Source of the DNA: an uncultured Prevotellaceae bacterium
GTDB lineage: Bacteria > Bacteroidota > Bacteroidia > Bacteroidales > Bacteroidaceae
NCBI GenBank assembly: GCA_946644025.1
Contig: CAMPCG010000145.1
Coordinates: 1-7,213, forward strand
Length of the DNA stretch: 7,213 nucleotides
Direction of reading: 5' to 3'
The translations under genes and the position numbers were made by a program. Each line of letters begins with the position of its first letter. Position 1 is the first letter of the stretch. Of the stretch, positions 1 through 5,764 are shown one piece after another. The notes under the pieces were generated by a model that saw only the letters and a list, made by a program, of their open reading frames with translations, ran no database searches and was not told where the DNA came from.

Positions 1-726
1 GCGGAGGAGATCATCGGCGGCTACCGCTACCTCGAGGGTACGAAGTGGCAGTTCGGCAGCGACGGACAGCCACAACTGGCCACCAGCCACATGTTCCACT
101 TCTCAGAGCGATTCCTCAAGGAGTACGCTCCATACACCATCGAGCTGGGCCGCTCCTTCGTCAGCGTTCCTTACCAGTCGTCGCGCATGGGCGCCAAGAG
201 TCTCTTTGCGCTCGACAACCTGTGGGACGGCCTGGGGGCCCTGACAGTCATCATGCCCAACGTGCGCTACTTCTTCGGCAAGATGACCATGTATCCCAGC
301 TATGTGCGCAAGGGACGCGACATGATTCTCTACTTCCTCAAGAAATACTTCGACGACAAGGACAACCTCGTCATACCGATGAAACCGCTGAAAATTGAGG
401 CTAACGAGGCTGAACTCGCGGCCCTCTTCTCTGAACACAACTTCAAGGGCGACTACCGCATACTGAACCGAGAGGTGAGGGCCTTGGGCTACAACATCCC
501 GCCGCTGGTGAACGCCTACATGAGCCTCTCGCCTACCATGCGCCTCTTCGGCACGGCTATCAACTACGGTTTCGGCGACGTCGAAGAGACGGGCATACTC
601 ATTGCCGTCGACGAGATCCTCGAGGACAAGCGAAAGCGCCACATCGACTCGTTTGTGCGCGAAAACCCTGAGGCTCTGAAGATTACAAGCGGTGCCGCCA
701 AGGTGATATATTCTAAGAACTATTAA
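1..726 (+). CDS. glsB: GlsB/OlsB-like N-acyltransferase (GNAT 'hemolysin' family), 3' part only
   Basis: The frame is open from base 1 to a TAA at 724-726, giving 241 residues; the start lies outside the window. Visible motifs are GGYRY (residues 6-10), HMFHFSERF, ELGRSFV (48-54), then FALDNLWDGLGAL, FFGKMTMYPSY and NIPPLVNAYMSLSP. The ELGRSFV block is the acyl-donor-binding signature of OlsB-type GNAT acyltransferases. The sequence closely matches what I remember of the roughly 330-residue Bacteroides protein GlsB, so about 90 N-terminal residues are probably missing. In Bacteroides thetaiotaomicron, GlsB adds a 3-hydroxy fatty acid to the amino group of glycine, and GlsA (a PlsC-like O-acyltransferase) adds the second chain, making glycine lipids. 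It should act on the cytoplasmic side of the inner membrane. No glsA follows; a terminator lies 35 bases downstream, so any partner must lie upstream. The symbol rests on remembered similarity; the family call is firmer. Confidence 0.8.
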   Translation, partial: AEEIIGGYRYLEGTKWQFGSDGQPQLATSHMFHFSERFLKEYAPYTIELGRSFVSVPYQSSRMGAKSLFALDNLWDGLGALTVIMPNVRYFFGKMTMYPSYVRKGRDMILYFLKKYFDDKDNLVIPMKPLKIEANEAELAALFSEHNFKGDYRILNREVRALGYNIPPLVNAYMSLSPTMRLFGTAINYGFGDVEETGILIAVDEILEDKRKRHIDSFVRENPEALKITSGAAKVIYSKNY

Positions 727-761
727 TTTCATTTGCTTTCCATTCCTCCCACATAAATTCG

Positions 762-799
762 CGGCCCGTCGGTTTCCCCGGCGGGCCGTTTCTTCTTCC
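762..799 (+). terminator. Rho-independent-type terminator of the acyltransferase gene
   Basis: An 11-bp GC-rich stem (arms 762-772 and 778-788, one G-U wobble) closes a 5-base loop. A pyrimidine run, tttcttcttccc, follows. It sits 35 bases after the acyltransferase stop, the expected place for an intrinsic terminator. The tail is interrupted by C residues, so it is not a perfect U-tract. Confidence 0.75.
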
Positions 800-854
800 C
801 CGACGGGTTGCTTCTCCTTTCCCGACGGGTTGCTTCTCCTTTCCCGACGAGTCG
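799..854. repeat. 22-bp direct tandem repeat, two full copies plus a partial third
   Basis: The unit begins cccgacgggttg and ends cttctccttt. Copies are at 799-820 and 821-842 with no mismatch; a degenerate 12-base start of a third copy is at 843-854. Each full copy contains CCGACGGG (800-807 and 822-829), the exact complement of CCCGTCGG at 765-772 inside the upstream terminator stem. The repeats could therefore compete with the terminator fold. They may have arisen by slippage of terminator-derived sequence. Confidence 0.8.
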
Positions 855-928
855 TATCTTTCATTCCTGTGTCCCGATATCACCAGTCATGACACGGCCA
901 GTACGCCATGCAAACAGCCTTCTTTTTA

Positions 929-1053
929 TTCTCTGAGAAAAAAGTTGAAAAACTAACTACACTTCTACACTTTTGCATATAAGCTGCTGTATTACAGGCG
1001 TTTATGGAGTGTAGTTTAACTACACTCGAACTTCACTAACTACACTTTTCGGC
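929..1053 (+). repeat. Left inverted arm of the 489-bp element
   Basis: This arm contains exact AACTACACT at 955-963, 1018-1026 and 1038-1046, and the reverse AGTGTAGTT at 1008-1016. Positions 1008-1026 form a self-complementary 19-mer, AGTGTAGTT-T-AACTACACT, with 9-bp arms. Near-copies such as TTCTACACT fill part of the space between. The arm ends in TCGGC (1049-1053), which also starts the internal hairpin. Confidence 0.75.
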
Positions 1054-1086
1054 CAAAAATGTCAGTTTACATGACATTTTTGGCCG
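1050..1086. repeat. Perfect 15-bp hairpin inside the element
   Basis: The arms at 1050-1064 (CGGCCAAAAATGTCA) and 1072-1086 are exact reverse complements around a 7-base loop, GTTTACA. The stem combines a GC clamp with an A/T tract. On either strand it is followed within a few bases by a T-rich stretch (gtttt on +, gaaaag giving cttttc on -), so a bidirectional terminator is possible, though no gene clearly feeds it. The loop repeats the GTTTAC motif seen in the core dyads. Confidence 0.8.
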
Positions 1087-1163
1087 TTTTCGTCGCTTGT
1101 CGCACCACTTGAATGCACGCACGAAAAAACTGTTTCGACAAAGTTCATCAAGCGAAAACAAAC

Positions 1164-1260
1164 TGTTTATCCCAGTGTAAACAACATGTTTACGCCTTGT
1201 AAACAACTTGTTTCTGCCTTTGAAATGCCAAAGAAACAGCCTGTAAACCAATGGTTTAAC
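1164..1260. repeat. Cluster of GTAAAC/GTTTAC dyads in the element core
   Basis: GTAAACAACATGTTTAC at 1177-1193 has perfect 6-bp arms. A degenerate copy, GTAAACAACTTGTTTCT, starts exactly 22 bases later at 1199. TAAACCAATGGTTTA at 1244-1258 is a perfect odd palindrome with 7-bp arms. TGTTTA (1164-1169) pairs with TAAACA (1178-1183), and TGTTTCT (1209-1215) with AGAAACA (1232-1238). Clustered related dyads resemble binding sites for a dimeric protein or iteron-like sites. No binding protein is visible in the window. Confidence 0.55.
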
Positions 1261-1292
1261 TCTAAAAAGCCCTCAAAAATCGCCCATTCCAT

Positions 1293-1417
1293 GCCGATTA
1301 GTGTAGTTTCATGTAGTTTAGTGTAGTTAAACTACACTCCGTAAACCGCTGATAGACATTAGATTAAGTGCTGTAGTGTAGAAGTGTAGTTAGTTTTCGA
1401 AAATTTTTCTCTGAGAA
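1293..1417 (-). repeat. Right inverted arm of the 489-bp element
   Basis: This is the mirror of the left arm, with AGTGTAGTT at 1300-1308, 1320-1328 and 1383-1391 and AACTACACT at 1330-1338. The self-complementary 19-mer recurs at 1320-1338 with the central T replaced by A. The least conserved stretches relative to the left arm are the linkers between motif copies, around 1345-1374 and 1305-1319. That pattern suggests the motif copies are what is constrained. Confidence 0.75.
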
Positions 1418-1452
1418 TTGTTTTCAACGATATGCGCGTAATGACATTAATT

Positions 1453-1475
1453 TGAATTATTACGACAATAATTCA
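1453..1475. repeat. AT-rich 9-bp inverted repeat
   Basis: TGAATTATT (1453-1461) and AATAATTCA (1467-1475) are exact reverse complements separated by acgac. It lies between the large element and the 34-bp palindrome. It could be a protein site or chance in AT-rich DNA; the role is unknown. The rest of 1418-1530 shows nothing else I can support. Confidence 0.35.
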
Positions 1476-1530
1476 GAAATCGTGTCTTACACATAGAAAG
1501 GCCGAAACTGGCATATCCCCGAAAAAGTAC

Positions 1531-1564
1531 CCGTTCGGGCGGATTTGCAAATCCGCCCGAACGG
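1531..1564. repeat. Perfect 34-bp palindrome (REP-like), possible terminator of the metalloprotease gene
   Basis: The 17-base half CCGTTCGGGCGGATTTG is followed immediately by its exact reverse complement, with no spacer. It lies 94 bases past the metalloprotease stop. Read on the minus strand it is followed by gtactttttcgg, so it could terminate that gene. The tttgcaaa centre flanked by GC-rich arms is like the repeated extragenic palindromes found in bacterial intergenic DNA, and I vaguely recall similar ones in Bacteroidales. Repetition in this genome is inferred. Between it and the gene (1565-1658) only weak short hairpins are visible. Confidence 0.7.
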
Positions 1565-1658
1565 AGAAATAATGATAGAATCAAAAACCTATCCCCATGC
1601 TCCACGTCATTCCATGAACAACAGGAACTCGTGCTTTGCACTCAGATCACTGGAGATG

Positions 1659-3932
1659 TCAGCGGCAGAGCAGTTTACGGACCTTACCGCCCTGACGAAC
1701 GATGTTCAGGCCGTGGCGGGGCGTCGTCAGGCGTCGGCCCTGCAGGTCGTAGAGGGAGAAAGGTGCAGCAGTGGCGGATTGCAAATCGCTACCGTCAGGG
1801 TGAAGGGTGAGGAGCTGAATGCCTTCGGTACTGGCGGGCTTCCTCACCACCACCTCGTCGAGGAAGAAGCGGCGGCCCGGGGTGAAGGTAATCTGCGTGG
1901 GGCCTTCGCCCGTGATGATGGTGGTGAAGGTGGTCCACTGGCCTTCGGTCATCTCAAAGTCGGTCTGCTCCAGCTTGCCGTTAGAGAGCGAGAGAAGCAG
2001 ACTGCCGTCGTCGCGGCTCCAGGGAGCAGCCTTGAAGCAGAGCTCCAGGGAGTCGCCCGTGAGCATGATGGCCGGCGAGGTGACGATGCCGTCGTTTGCC
2101 GCGTTGCCGAACTTGGCGCAGCGCGCGCCGCCGCCCATCACCATCGAGTCCCATCCGCCATTGTCAGGCACGAAGTCGGCCGAAGCCACTGAGCTGGAAC
2201 CCTTGAACACGCCGTCGTTGCCACCGGTGCCGATGCAGCGGTCGAATGACTCGTAGAAGATGGCTCCCGTTAGGTCAGGCTTGCCGGCCTGTGTGGTGTC
2301 GACATAGACATACTTCTCCGACCGGGCCTCGAAACGGAAGCTGATGGTGCCGTCGTCGTGCTGCCTGATGGCCTGTATGCCACGGTTCAGGAATAGTCCG
2401 CCGTCGACGTTGCCGTTGAAGACGGTGGCGGCGGGCAGCGAGTTGCTGGTCAGCGAGTCGTTGCCGTTGGTGGCGCAGGGATAGGGGTCGCCGGTGATGG
2501 TGGTCTGTGTATAGGCACCGGCTCGGCTGTTCCAGTAGCGCTTGTCGTTCTCGTTGTCGGCCGGCACGATGGTCAGTCGCTGGTGGGTGTTCCACACGTT
2601 CTCCATACCGGGCGTCTTGCGGTAGTCGCACACCGAGTTGACCACGTTCTCGCGCCACACCCGTTCGTCGTAGTCCACGTGCAGCACCAGCATGCCCGTG
2701 GCGGGCAGGGCGGCGTCCCAGCCCGTCAGCTGGCGGTTCTCCAGGAGATAGTACTCGTCGGGGTGCGCCTCATTATATATAATGTAAGCGTTGCCGCCGT
2801 CGGTGAGAGCCTTCATGCCGGTCACCTCGCAGTCGTCGCGCAATTCGATGGGGTCGAGCCATCCGCAGACCATGCGCTCGTAGCTGGTGTAGGCTGCGGG
2901 CACGAAGGCGCTGCCGTTGTAGACGCCGTTGGCCATGAGGTCCCACAGTCCCATGCCGTAGTAGCCGTTGTAGTCCACGTCGTAGAGATCGGGCAGTCCC
3001 ATGCAGTGCGAGAACTCGTGGCAGAAGGTGCCGATGCCGCTGGGGCCGTCGCTGCTGGTCAGCTCGTTCGAGCAGGCGTAGGTGTCAATTTTGCATCCGC
3101 CGATGAACGTGTCGTAGCCATAGAGGGGCTTGCCGTAGTCATCGGTGACCTGGTGCAGCTCGTACTCGTGCGGCCAGATGGTGTTGGCATCGTAGCTGTC
3201 GCTCTGTCCCTGTCCAGCATAGAGCACGAAGACCTGCTCGCAGAAGCCATCGCCGTTCCAGTCGTACTGAGCGAAGTTGACACCCTGGCCGGCCACCTGT
3301 TGGCAGGCTTCGACCACCATCTCCCAGGGGTGGGCATCGACATCCTTGGTGCCCGGCTGACCATAGTAGGCGTAGTCGTGACTGACGGTGACAGGACCGA
3401 CGACGTCGAAGTCGAGCTCGAACAAACCCTTGCTCTGGTCGAGGAAGTAGTCCTTCACACTGCCGCGATAGCCGTCGTCGCTGAACCCCCGCTCATTGGC
3501 CACACGCTCATAGTAAGCGCGGTCGTGGCCCTCAAGAAACTTCTTGTCCTGAAACTCGGCCAGGATGATGAGCCCCTTCTTCTTGCCCTCGAAGCGGTCC
3601 ATGGGCTGCGTGCGGCGTGGTGCCTGGCGACGCCGGGGGGCAGCCAGGGTGCTGCCTGCTCTGGCGGCGGCTATCTGCGCGGCCGTCACTTCAACGAAGG
3701 TCGTCGGTGCGGACGTCACTTCCAAGGATGCCGTCGGCGCCTGCTCAACGAATCGGCGTCCGTCGGCACTCATCCAAAAGGCGCCGCGCTCGTCGCCGCA
3801 GAGCTGTACGCGCAGCTCTGTGCCGTCGGCAGTCGTAATGGTTCTCCACAGTCCGGGCTTTGCCGGCACGGCCGAAGCGGTAGCTGCCATGAGCGTGCCA
3901 AATGCCAGCGAAAGGATTCTCTTCTTGTTCAT
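1659..3932 (-). CDS. Secreted M6-family (immune inhibitor A-like) zinc metalloprotease with sorting tail
   Basis: A complete 757-residue protein. The ATG start (CAT at 3930-3932) opens directly onto a signal peptide, residues 1 to about 21 (positive NKKR, hydrophobic core, ASA). A pro-region follows to about 115, including a basic RRRQAPRRTQ stretch that could be a processing site. The catalytic domain (about 118-430) has YDWNGDGFCEQVFVLYAGQGQSD (DWNGDG likely binds Ca2+), HEFSHCMGLPD (H305, E306, H309, zinc-site Asp315) and DLM (Met333, likely Met-turn), all features of M6 peptidases. Residues about 556-697 look like a MAM/jelly-roll-type beta domain. Residues about 726-757 (YDLQGRR...HGLNIVRQ) form a T9SS-like C-terminal sorting tail. 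It should degrade proteins at or outside the cell surface. It has 15 cysteines, many for an exported protein. All key catalytic residues are present; the physiological substrate is unknown. Confidence 0.9.
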   Translation of the reverse strand: MNKKRILSLAFGTLMAATASAVPAKPGLWRTITTADGTELRVQLCGDERGAFWMSADGRRFVEQAPTASLEVTSAPTTFVEVTAAQIAAARAGSTLAAPRRRQAPRRTQPMDRFEGKKKGLIILAEFQDKKFLEGHDRAYYERVANERGFSDDGYRGSVKDYFLDQSKGLFELDFDVVGPVTVSHDYAYYGQPGTKDVDAHPWEMVVEACQQVAGQGVNFAQYDWNGDGFCEQVFVLYAGQGQSDSYDANTIWPHEYELHQVTDDYGKPLYGYDTFIGGCKIDTYACSNELTSSDGPSGIGTFCHEFSHCMGLPDLYDVDYNGYYGMGLWDLMANGVYNGSAFVPAAYTSYERMVCGWLDPIELRDDCEVTGMKALTDGGNAYIIYNEAHPDEYYLLENRQLTGWDAALPATGMLVLHVDYDERVWRENVVNSVCDYRKTPGMENVWNTHQRLTIVPADNENDKRYWNSRAGAYTQTTITGDPYPCATNGNDSLTSNSLPAATVFNGNVDGGLFLNRGIQAIRQHDDGTISFRFEARSEKYVYVDTTQAGKPDLTGAIFYESFDRCIGTGGNDGVFKGSSSVASADFVPDNGGWDSMVMGGGARCAKFGNAANDGIVTSPAIMLTGDSLELCFKAAPWSRDDGSLLLSLSNGKLEQTDFEMTEGQWTTFTTIITGEGPTQITFTPGRRFFLDEVVVRKPASTEGIQLLTLHPDGSDLQSATAAPFSLYDLQGRRLTTPRHGLNIVRQGGKVRKLLCR

Positions 3933-3963
3933 AGTAATTTTCAGAGTTTTGGTTTTCTGGGTG

Positions 3964-3971
3964 CAAAATTA
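3964..3971 (-). promoter_or_regulatory. Bacteroidetes-type -7 promoter element of the metalloprotease gene
   Basis: The minus strand reads TAATTTTG, matching the Bacteroidetes sigma-ABfr consensus TAnnTTTG, 31 bases upstream of the ATG. No TTG is visible at the expected -33 distance; a dyad (3978-4003) occupies that place. The leader is A-rich and lacks a Shine-Dalgarno sequence, as is usual in this phylum. Confidence 0.65.
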
Positions 3972-3977
3972 CTTCTT

Positions 3978-4003
3978 TTCCAGCAGAGTAGGGACGGCTG
4001 GAA
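3978..4003. promoter_or_regulatory. Possible operator dyad in the divergent promoter region
   Basis: TTCCAGC (3978-3984) and GCTGGAA (3997-4003) are exact 7-bp inverted repeats with a 12-base spacer. The dyad covers the -33 region of the metalloprotease promoter and lies upstream of the operon promoter at 4039-4066. A dimeric regulator could bind here and replace the missing -33 contact. A dyad of this size may also arise by chance. Confidence 0.35.
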
Positions 4004-4038
4004 TGCTAAAAAAACAAAATTCTTCTGACTTTATAGCG

Positions 4039-4066
4039 TTGATTGGCAGAATATTGTGTACTTTTG
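4039..4066 (+). promoter_or_regulatory. Bacteroidetes-type promoter of the two-gene operon
   Basis: TTG at 4039-4041 (-33) and TACTTTTG at 4059-4066 (-7, consensus TAnnTTTG) are 17 bases apart. Transcription would begin near 4071-4075, leaving a leader of about 35 AT-rich bases before the ATG at 4108. No Shine-Dalgarno sequence is present. This match is better than that of the divergent protease promoter. Confidence 0.75.
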
Positions 4067-4107
4067 CAGCCAACAATCTATACATTATAACCAAAATCAT
4101 TAAGCTT

Positions 4108-5763
4108 ATGAAGTTTTTTACTTTAGCCATGTCCTTGTTCGTTGCAAGTGCAGCGAACGCACAAACGTTTAAGGTGTCGGCTCCGACCACCGGTGCCCAG
4201 TCCAATCAACAAGAAGTCTTCACCACTCCGGCAGAGCTCATCGCCCCGGCCCAGGCTCCACGCCGTGCCGCCAAGCATCCCATTGACGAGCAGCCCGACG
4301 GCGAGCTGAAGATCTACGAAATGGCCACCGAGTACTACTCGCAGAACATGGACGAGTGGGTGCACCGCTACGGCCAGAAGACCCTGGTGGTGTTCGACGG
4401 CGACGACGTCTACATCCAGAACATCATCAACACCAACACCTACGGTACGTGGATCGTCGGCGAGATCTCGGCCGACCGCAAGCACGTGGTGTTCGAGAAC
4501 TACCAGCCCTACGTGGAGCAGGGCGACTACACGTACTACGTCTGTCTGGCTGCTGCCGACAGCAACGGCGACGTCTTCCCCGACACCGAGGCCGACGAGT
4601 TCGAGATGGACTACGACGAGGCTACGGGCACGCTGAGCAGCACGACGCTGAACCTGTCGCTGGTGAACACCGACGGCGGCGTGTTCACCTTCAACGAGGG
4701 CTACGAGCTGCGCGCCTTCACCTCCGAGCTGGTGCAGCTGCCGGCCAGCATCAGCGAGGACGACATCATGCCCTACTCGCTGCGCCAGGAGTCGGCCGAT
4801 CCCTACTACTTCCCCAAGATGGTGTATGTAGCCCAGGACGGCGACGACTTCTACTTCAAGGGCTTCTCGACGAAAACCCCCGACGCCTGGCTGAAGGGCA
4901 CGTTGAACGAGCAGAAGGACTCGGTCATCATCCCCAACGGACAGTACGTGGGTGTCTACGACGACCTCTACTTCCTCTATTGCAAGGGTGCCAGCTACAG
5001 TGGCCTCGACAGCGAAGGCTGGCCCGTCTATAAGAACAAGGACCACGCTGCCCTGAAGTACAACCAGGACGACAAGACGTTCTACGGTCCCGACGGCATT
5101 CTCTTCGTGCTCGGCCAGCAGCTGCGCGGCGGCTACAGCCAGTCCATCCCCTCGCAGGACCTGAAGCCCTTCTACGGCCAGCCCGCCAAGCCCAAGACCC
5201 CCGAGGTGCGTGTGTTCGACATCGACACGCAGTACAACCAGGTGCAGTCGAGCATCATGTATGTGGTGCCCGTTGAGGACGTCGACGGCAACTACATCAA
5301 CCCCGACTCGCTGTTCTACCGCTTCTATCTCGACGGCGAGCAGCTGCACTTCGACAACCAGCCCGGCGGCTACTACCAGCACTTCGTCGACGAGTGGGAG
5401 GTGAACTGCCAGTTCTCCGACCGCGGCAAGGTGAACAACCGCACCGACAACAACAACGGCGCCTGGACCTACCACGTGATGAGCATCGACAAGAATCTGC
5501 GCCCGAAGACCATCAGTCTGCAGAGCATCTACTACATGGGCGGCGTGGTGACTTACTCTGACATTTGCCACTTCGACACCACCACACAGACACGCACCGT
5601 AGAGGAAGTGACCGGCATTGCCACTGTCAACAGCGACCAGGCCGTCAGCGAGCAGTACTTCGACCTCAGCGGCCGTGCCGTCAGTGCACCCCAGCACGGA
5701 CTCTTCATCAAGAGCCTGCGCATGGCCGACGGTACACAGAAGAACGTTAAGGTGCTGAAGTAG
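4108..5763 (+). CDS. Secreted protein of unknown function with duplicated beta-rich module and sorting tail
   Basis: A 551-residue protein. I chose the ATG at 4108 because it begins a clear signal peptide (MKFFTLAMSLFVASAANA, cleavage likely before Q19) and lies just after the promoter; the frame is open further upstream, but that stretch overlaps the promoter and the antisense protease gene. Residues 92-136 and 238-282 are related: both contain (F/Q)DGDD-Y, then W-x-x-G about 13-14 residues on, then a V(V/I)-rich strand and a QPYV/QYVG ending. This looks like a tandem beta-sheet or propeller-type module found in Bacteroidales exported proteins. Residues about 515-551 (YFDLSGR...PQHGLFIK...VKVLK) form a T9SS-like sorting tail matching that of the metalloprotease. 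It has only four cysteines and is rich in Asp, Tyr and Gly. I do not recognise the family; a binding or structural surface role is possible. It is cotranscribed with the next gene. Confidence 0.85.
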   Translation: MKFFTLAMSLFVASAANAQTFKVSAPTTGAQSNQQEVFTTPAELIAPAQAPRRAAKHPIDEQPDGELKIYEMATEYYSQNMDEWVHRYGQKTLVVFDGDDVYIQNIINTNTYGTWIVGEISADRKHVVFENYQPYVEQGDYTYYVCLAAADSNGDVFPDTEADEFEMDYDEATGTLSSTTLNLSLVNTDGGVFTFNEGYELRAFTSELVQLPASISEDDIMPYSLRQESADPYYFPKMVYVAQDGDDFYFKGFSTKTPDAWLKGTLNEQKDSVIIPNGQYVGVYDDLYFLYCKGASYSGLDSEGWPVYKNKDHAALKYNQDDKTFYGPDGILFVLGQQLRGGYSQSIPSQDLKPFYGQPAKPKTPEVRVFDIDTQYNQVQSSIMYVVPVEDVDGNYINPDSLFYRFYLDGEQLHFDNQPGGYYQHFVDEWEVNCQFSDRGKVNNRTDNNNGAWTYHVMSIDKNLRPKTISLQSIYYMGGVVTYSDICHFDTTTQTRTVEEVTGIATVNSDQAVSEQYFDLSGRAVSAPQHGLFIKSLRMADGTQKNVKVLK

Positions 5764-5764
5764 A

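Larger units (their letters stand above)
929..1417. repeat. 489-bp mirror-symmetric inverted-repeat element (unclassified)
   Basis: Both ends carry the same 11-mer TTCTCTGAGAA (929-939 and 1407-1417). The next 125 bp at each end form an inverted repeat around a centre at about 1173. Aligned by hand without gaps, the arms match at about 94 of 125 positions. Perfect blocks are 949-971 with 1375-1397 (23 bp) and 1006-1026 with 1320-1340 (21 bp). The 9-mer AACTACACT occurs eight times exactly, four per orientation, and all four mirror pairs sum to 2346. The element is clearly more AT-rich than the flanking genes. It has no credible gene and no obvious target-site duplication. It lies between convergent genes. 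A non-autonomous mobile element, an array of protein-binding sites or a structured RNA are all possible; I do not recognise the family. Confidence 0.75.
727..1658. other. 932-bp intergenic region without a convincing gene
   Basis: This gap separates the rightward acyltransferase from the leftward metalloprotease. In order it holds the terminator, the 22-bp tandem repeat, the 489-bp inverted-repeat element with its hairpin and dyads, a 9-bp AT-rich inverted repeat and the 34-bp palindrome. Between 855 and 928 I see nothing I can name. Short open frames inside the element lack promoters and overlap the repeats, so I do not call them genes. Confidence 0.7.

Noticed and set aside
1171..1200. Replication origin with DnaA boxes
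   Set aside because: TTATCCCAG resembles a DnaA box only loosely (consensus TTATnCACA), and no further boxes or replication genes are present.
1036..1251. 71-residue minus-strand open frame inside the inverted-repeat element, and a plus-strand frame around 1075-1326
   Set aside because: Both run through the perfect hairpin and dyads, lack a TAnnTTTG promoter and have no recognisable motif. A decayed or very small gene cannot be fully excluded.
929..1417. CRISPR array
   Set aside because: The repeated CTACACT motifs occur in both orientations with irregular, mirrored spacing and no unique spacers of constant length.
929..1417. Standard insertion sequence
   Set aside because: There is no transposase frame and no clear target-site duplication next to the TTCTCTGAGAA ends; only a non-autonomous element remains possible.
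2583..4028. 481-residue plus-strand open frame opposite the metalloprotease
   Set aside because: It is Val/Ala/His-rich with no recognisable motif and runs antisense to a catalytic domain with an intact zinc site.
3565..4107. N-terminal extension of the 551-residue protein by 181 codons
   Set aside because: It overlaps the protease gene in antisense and the promoter at 4039-4066, and would bury a clear signal peptide inside the protein.
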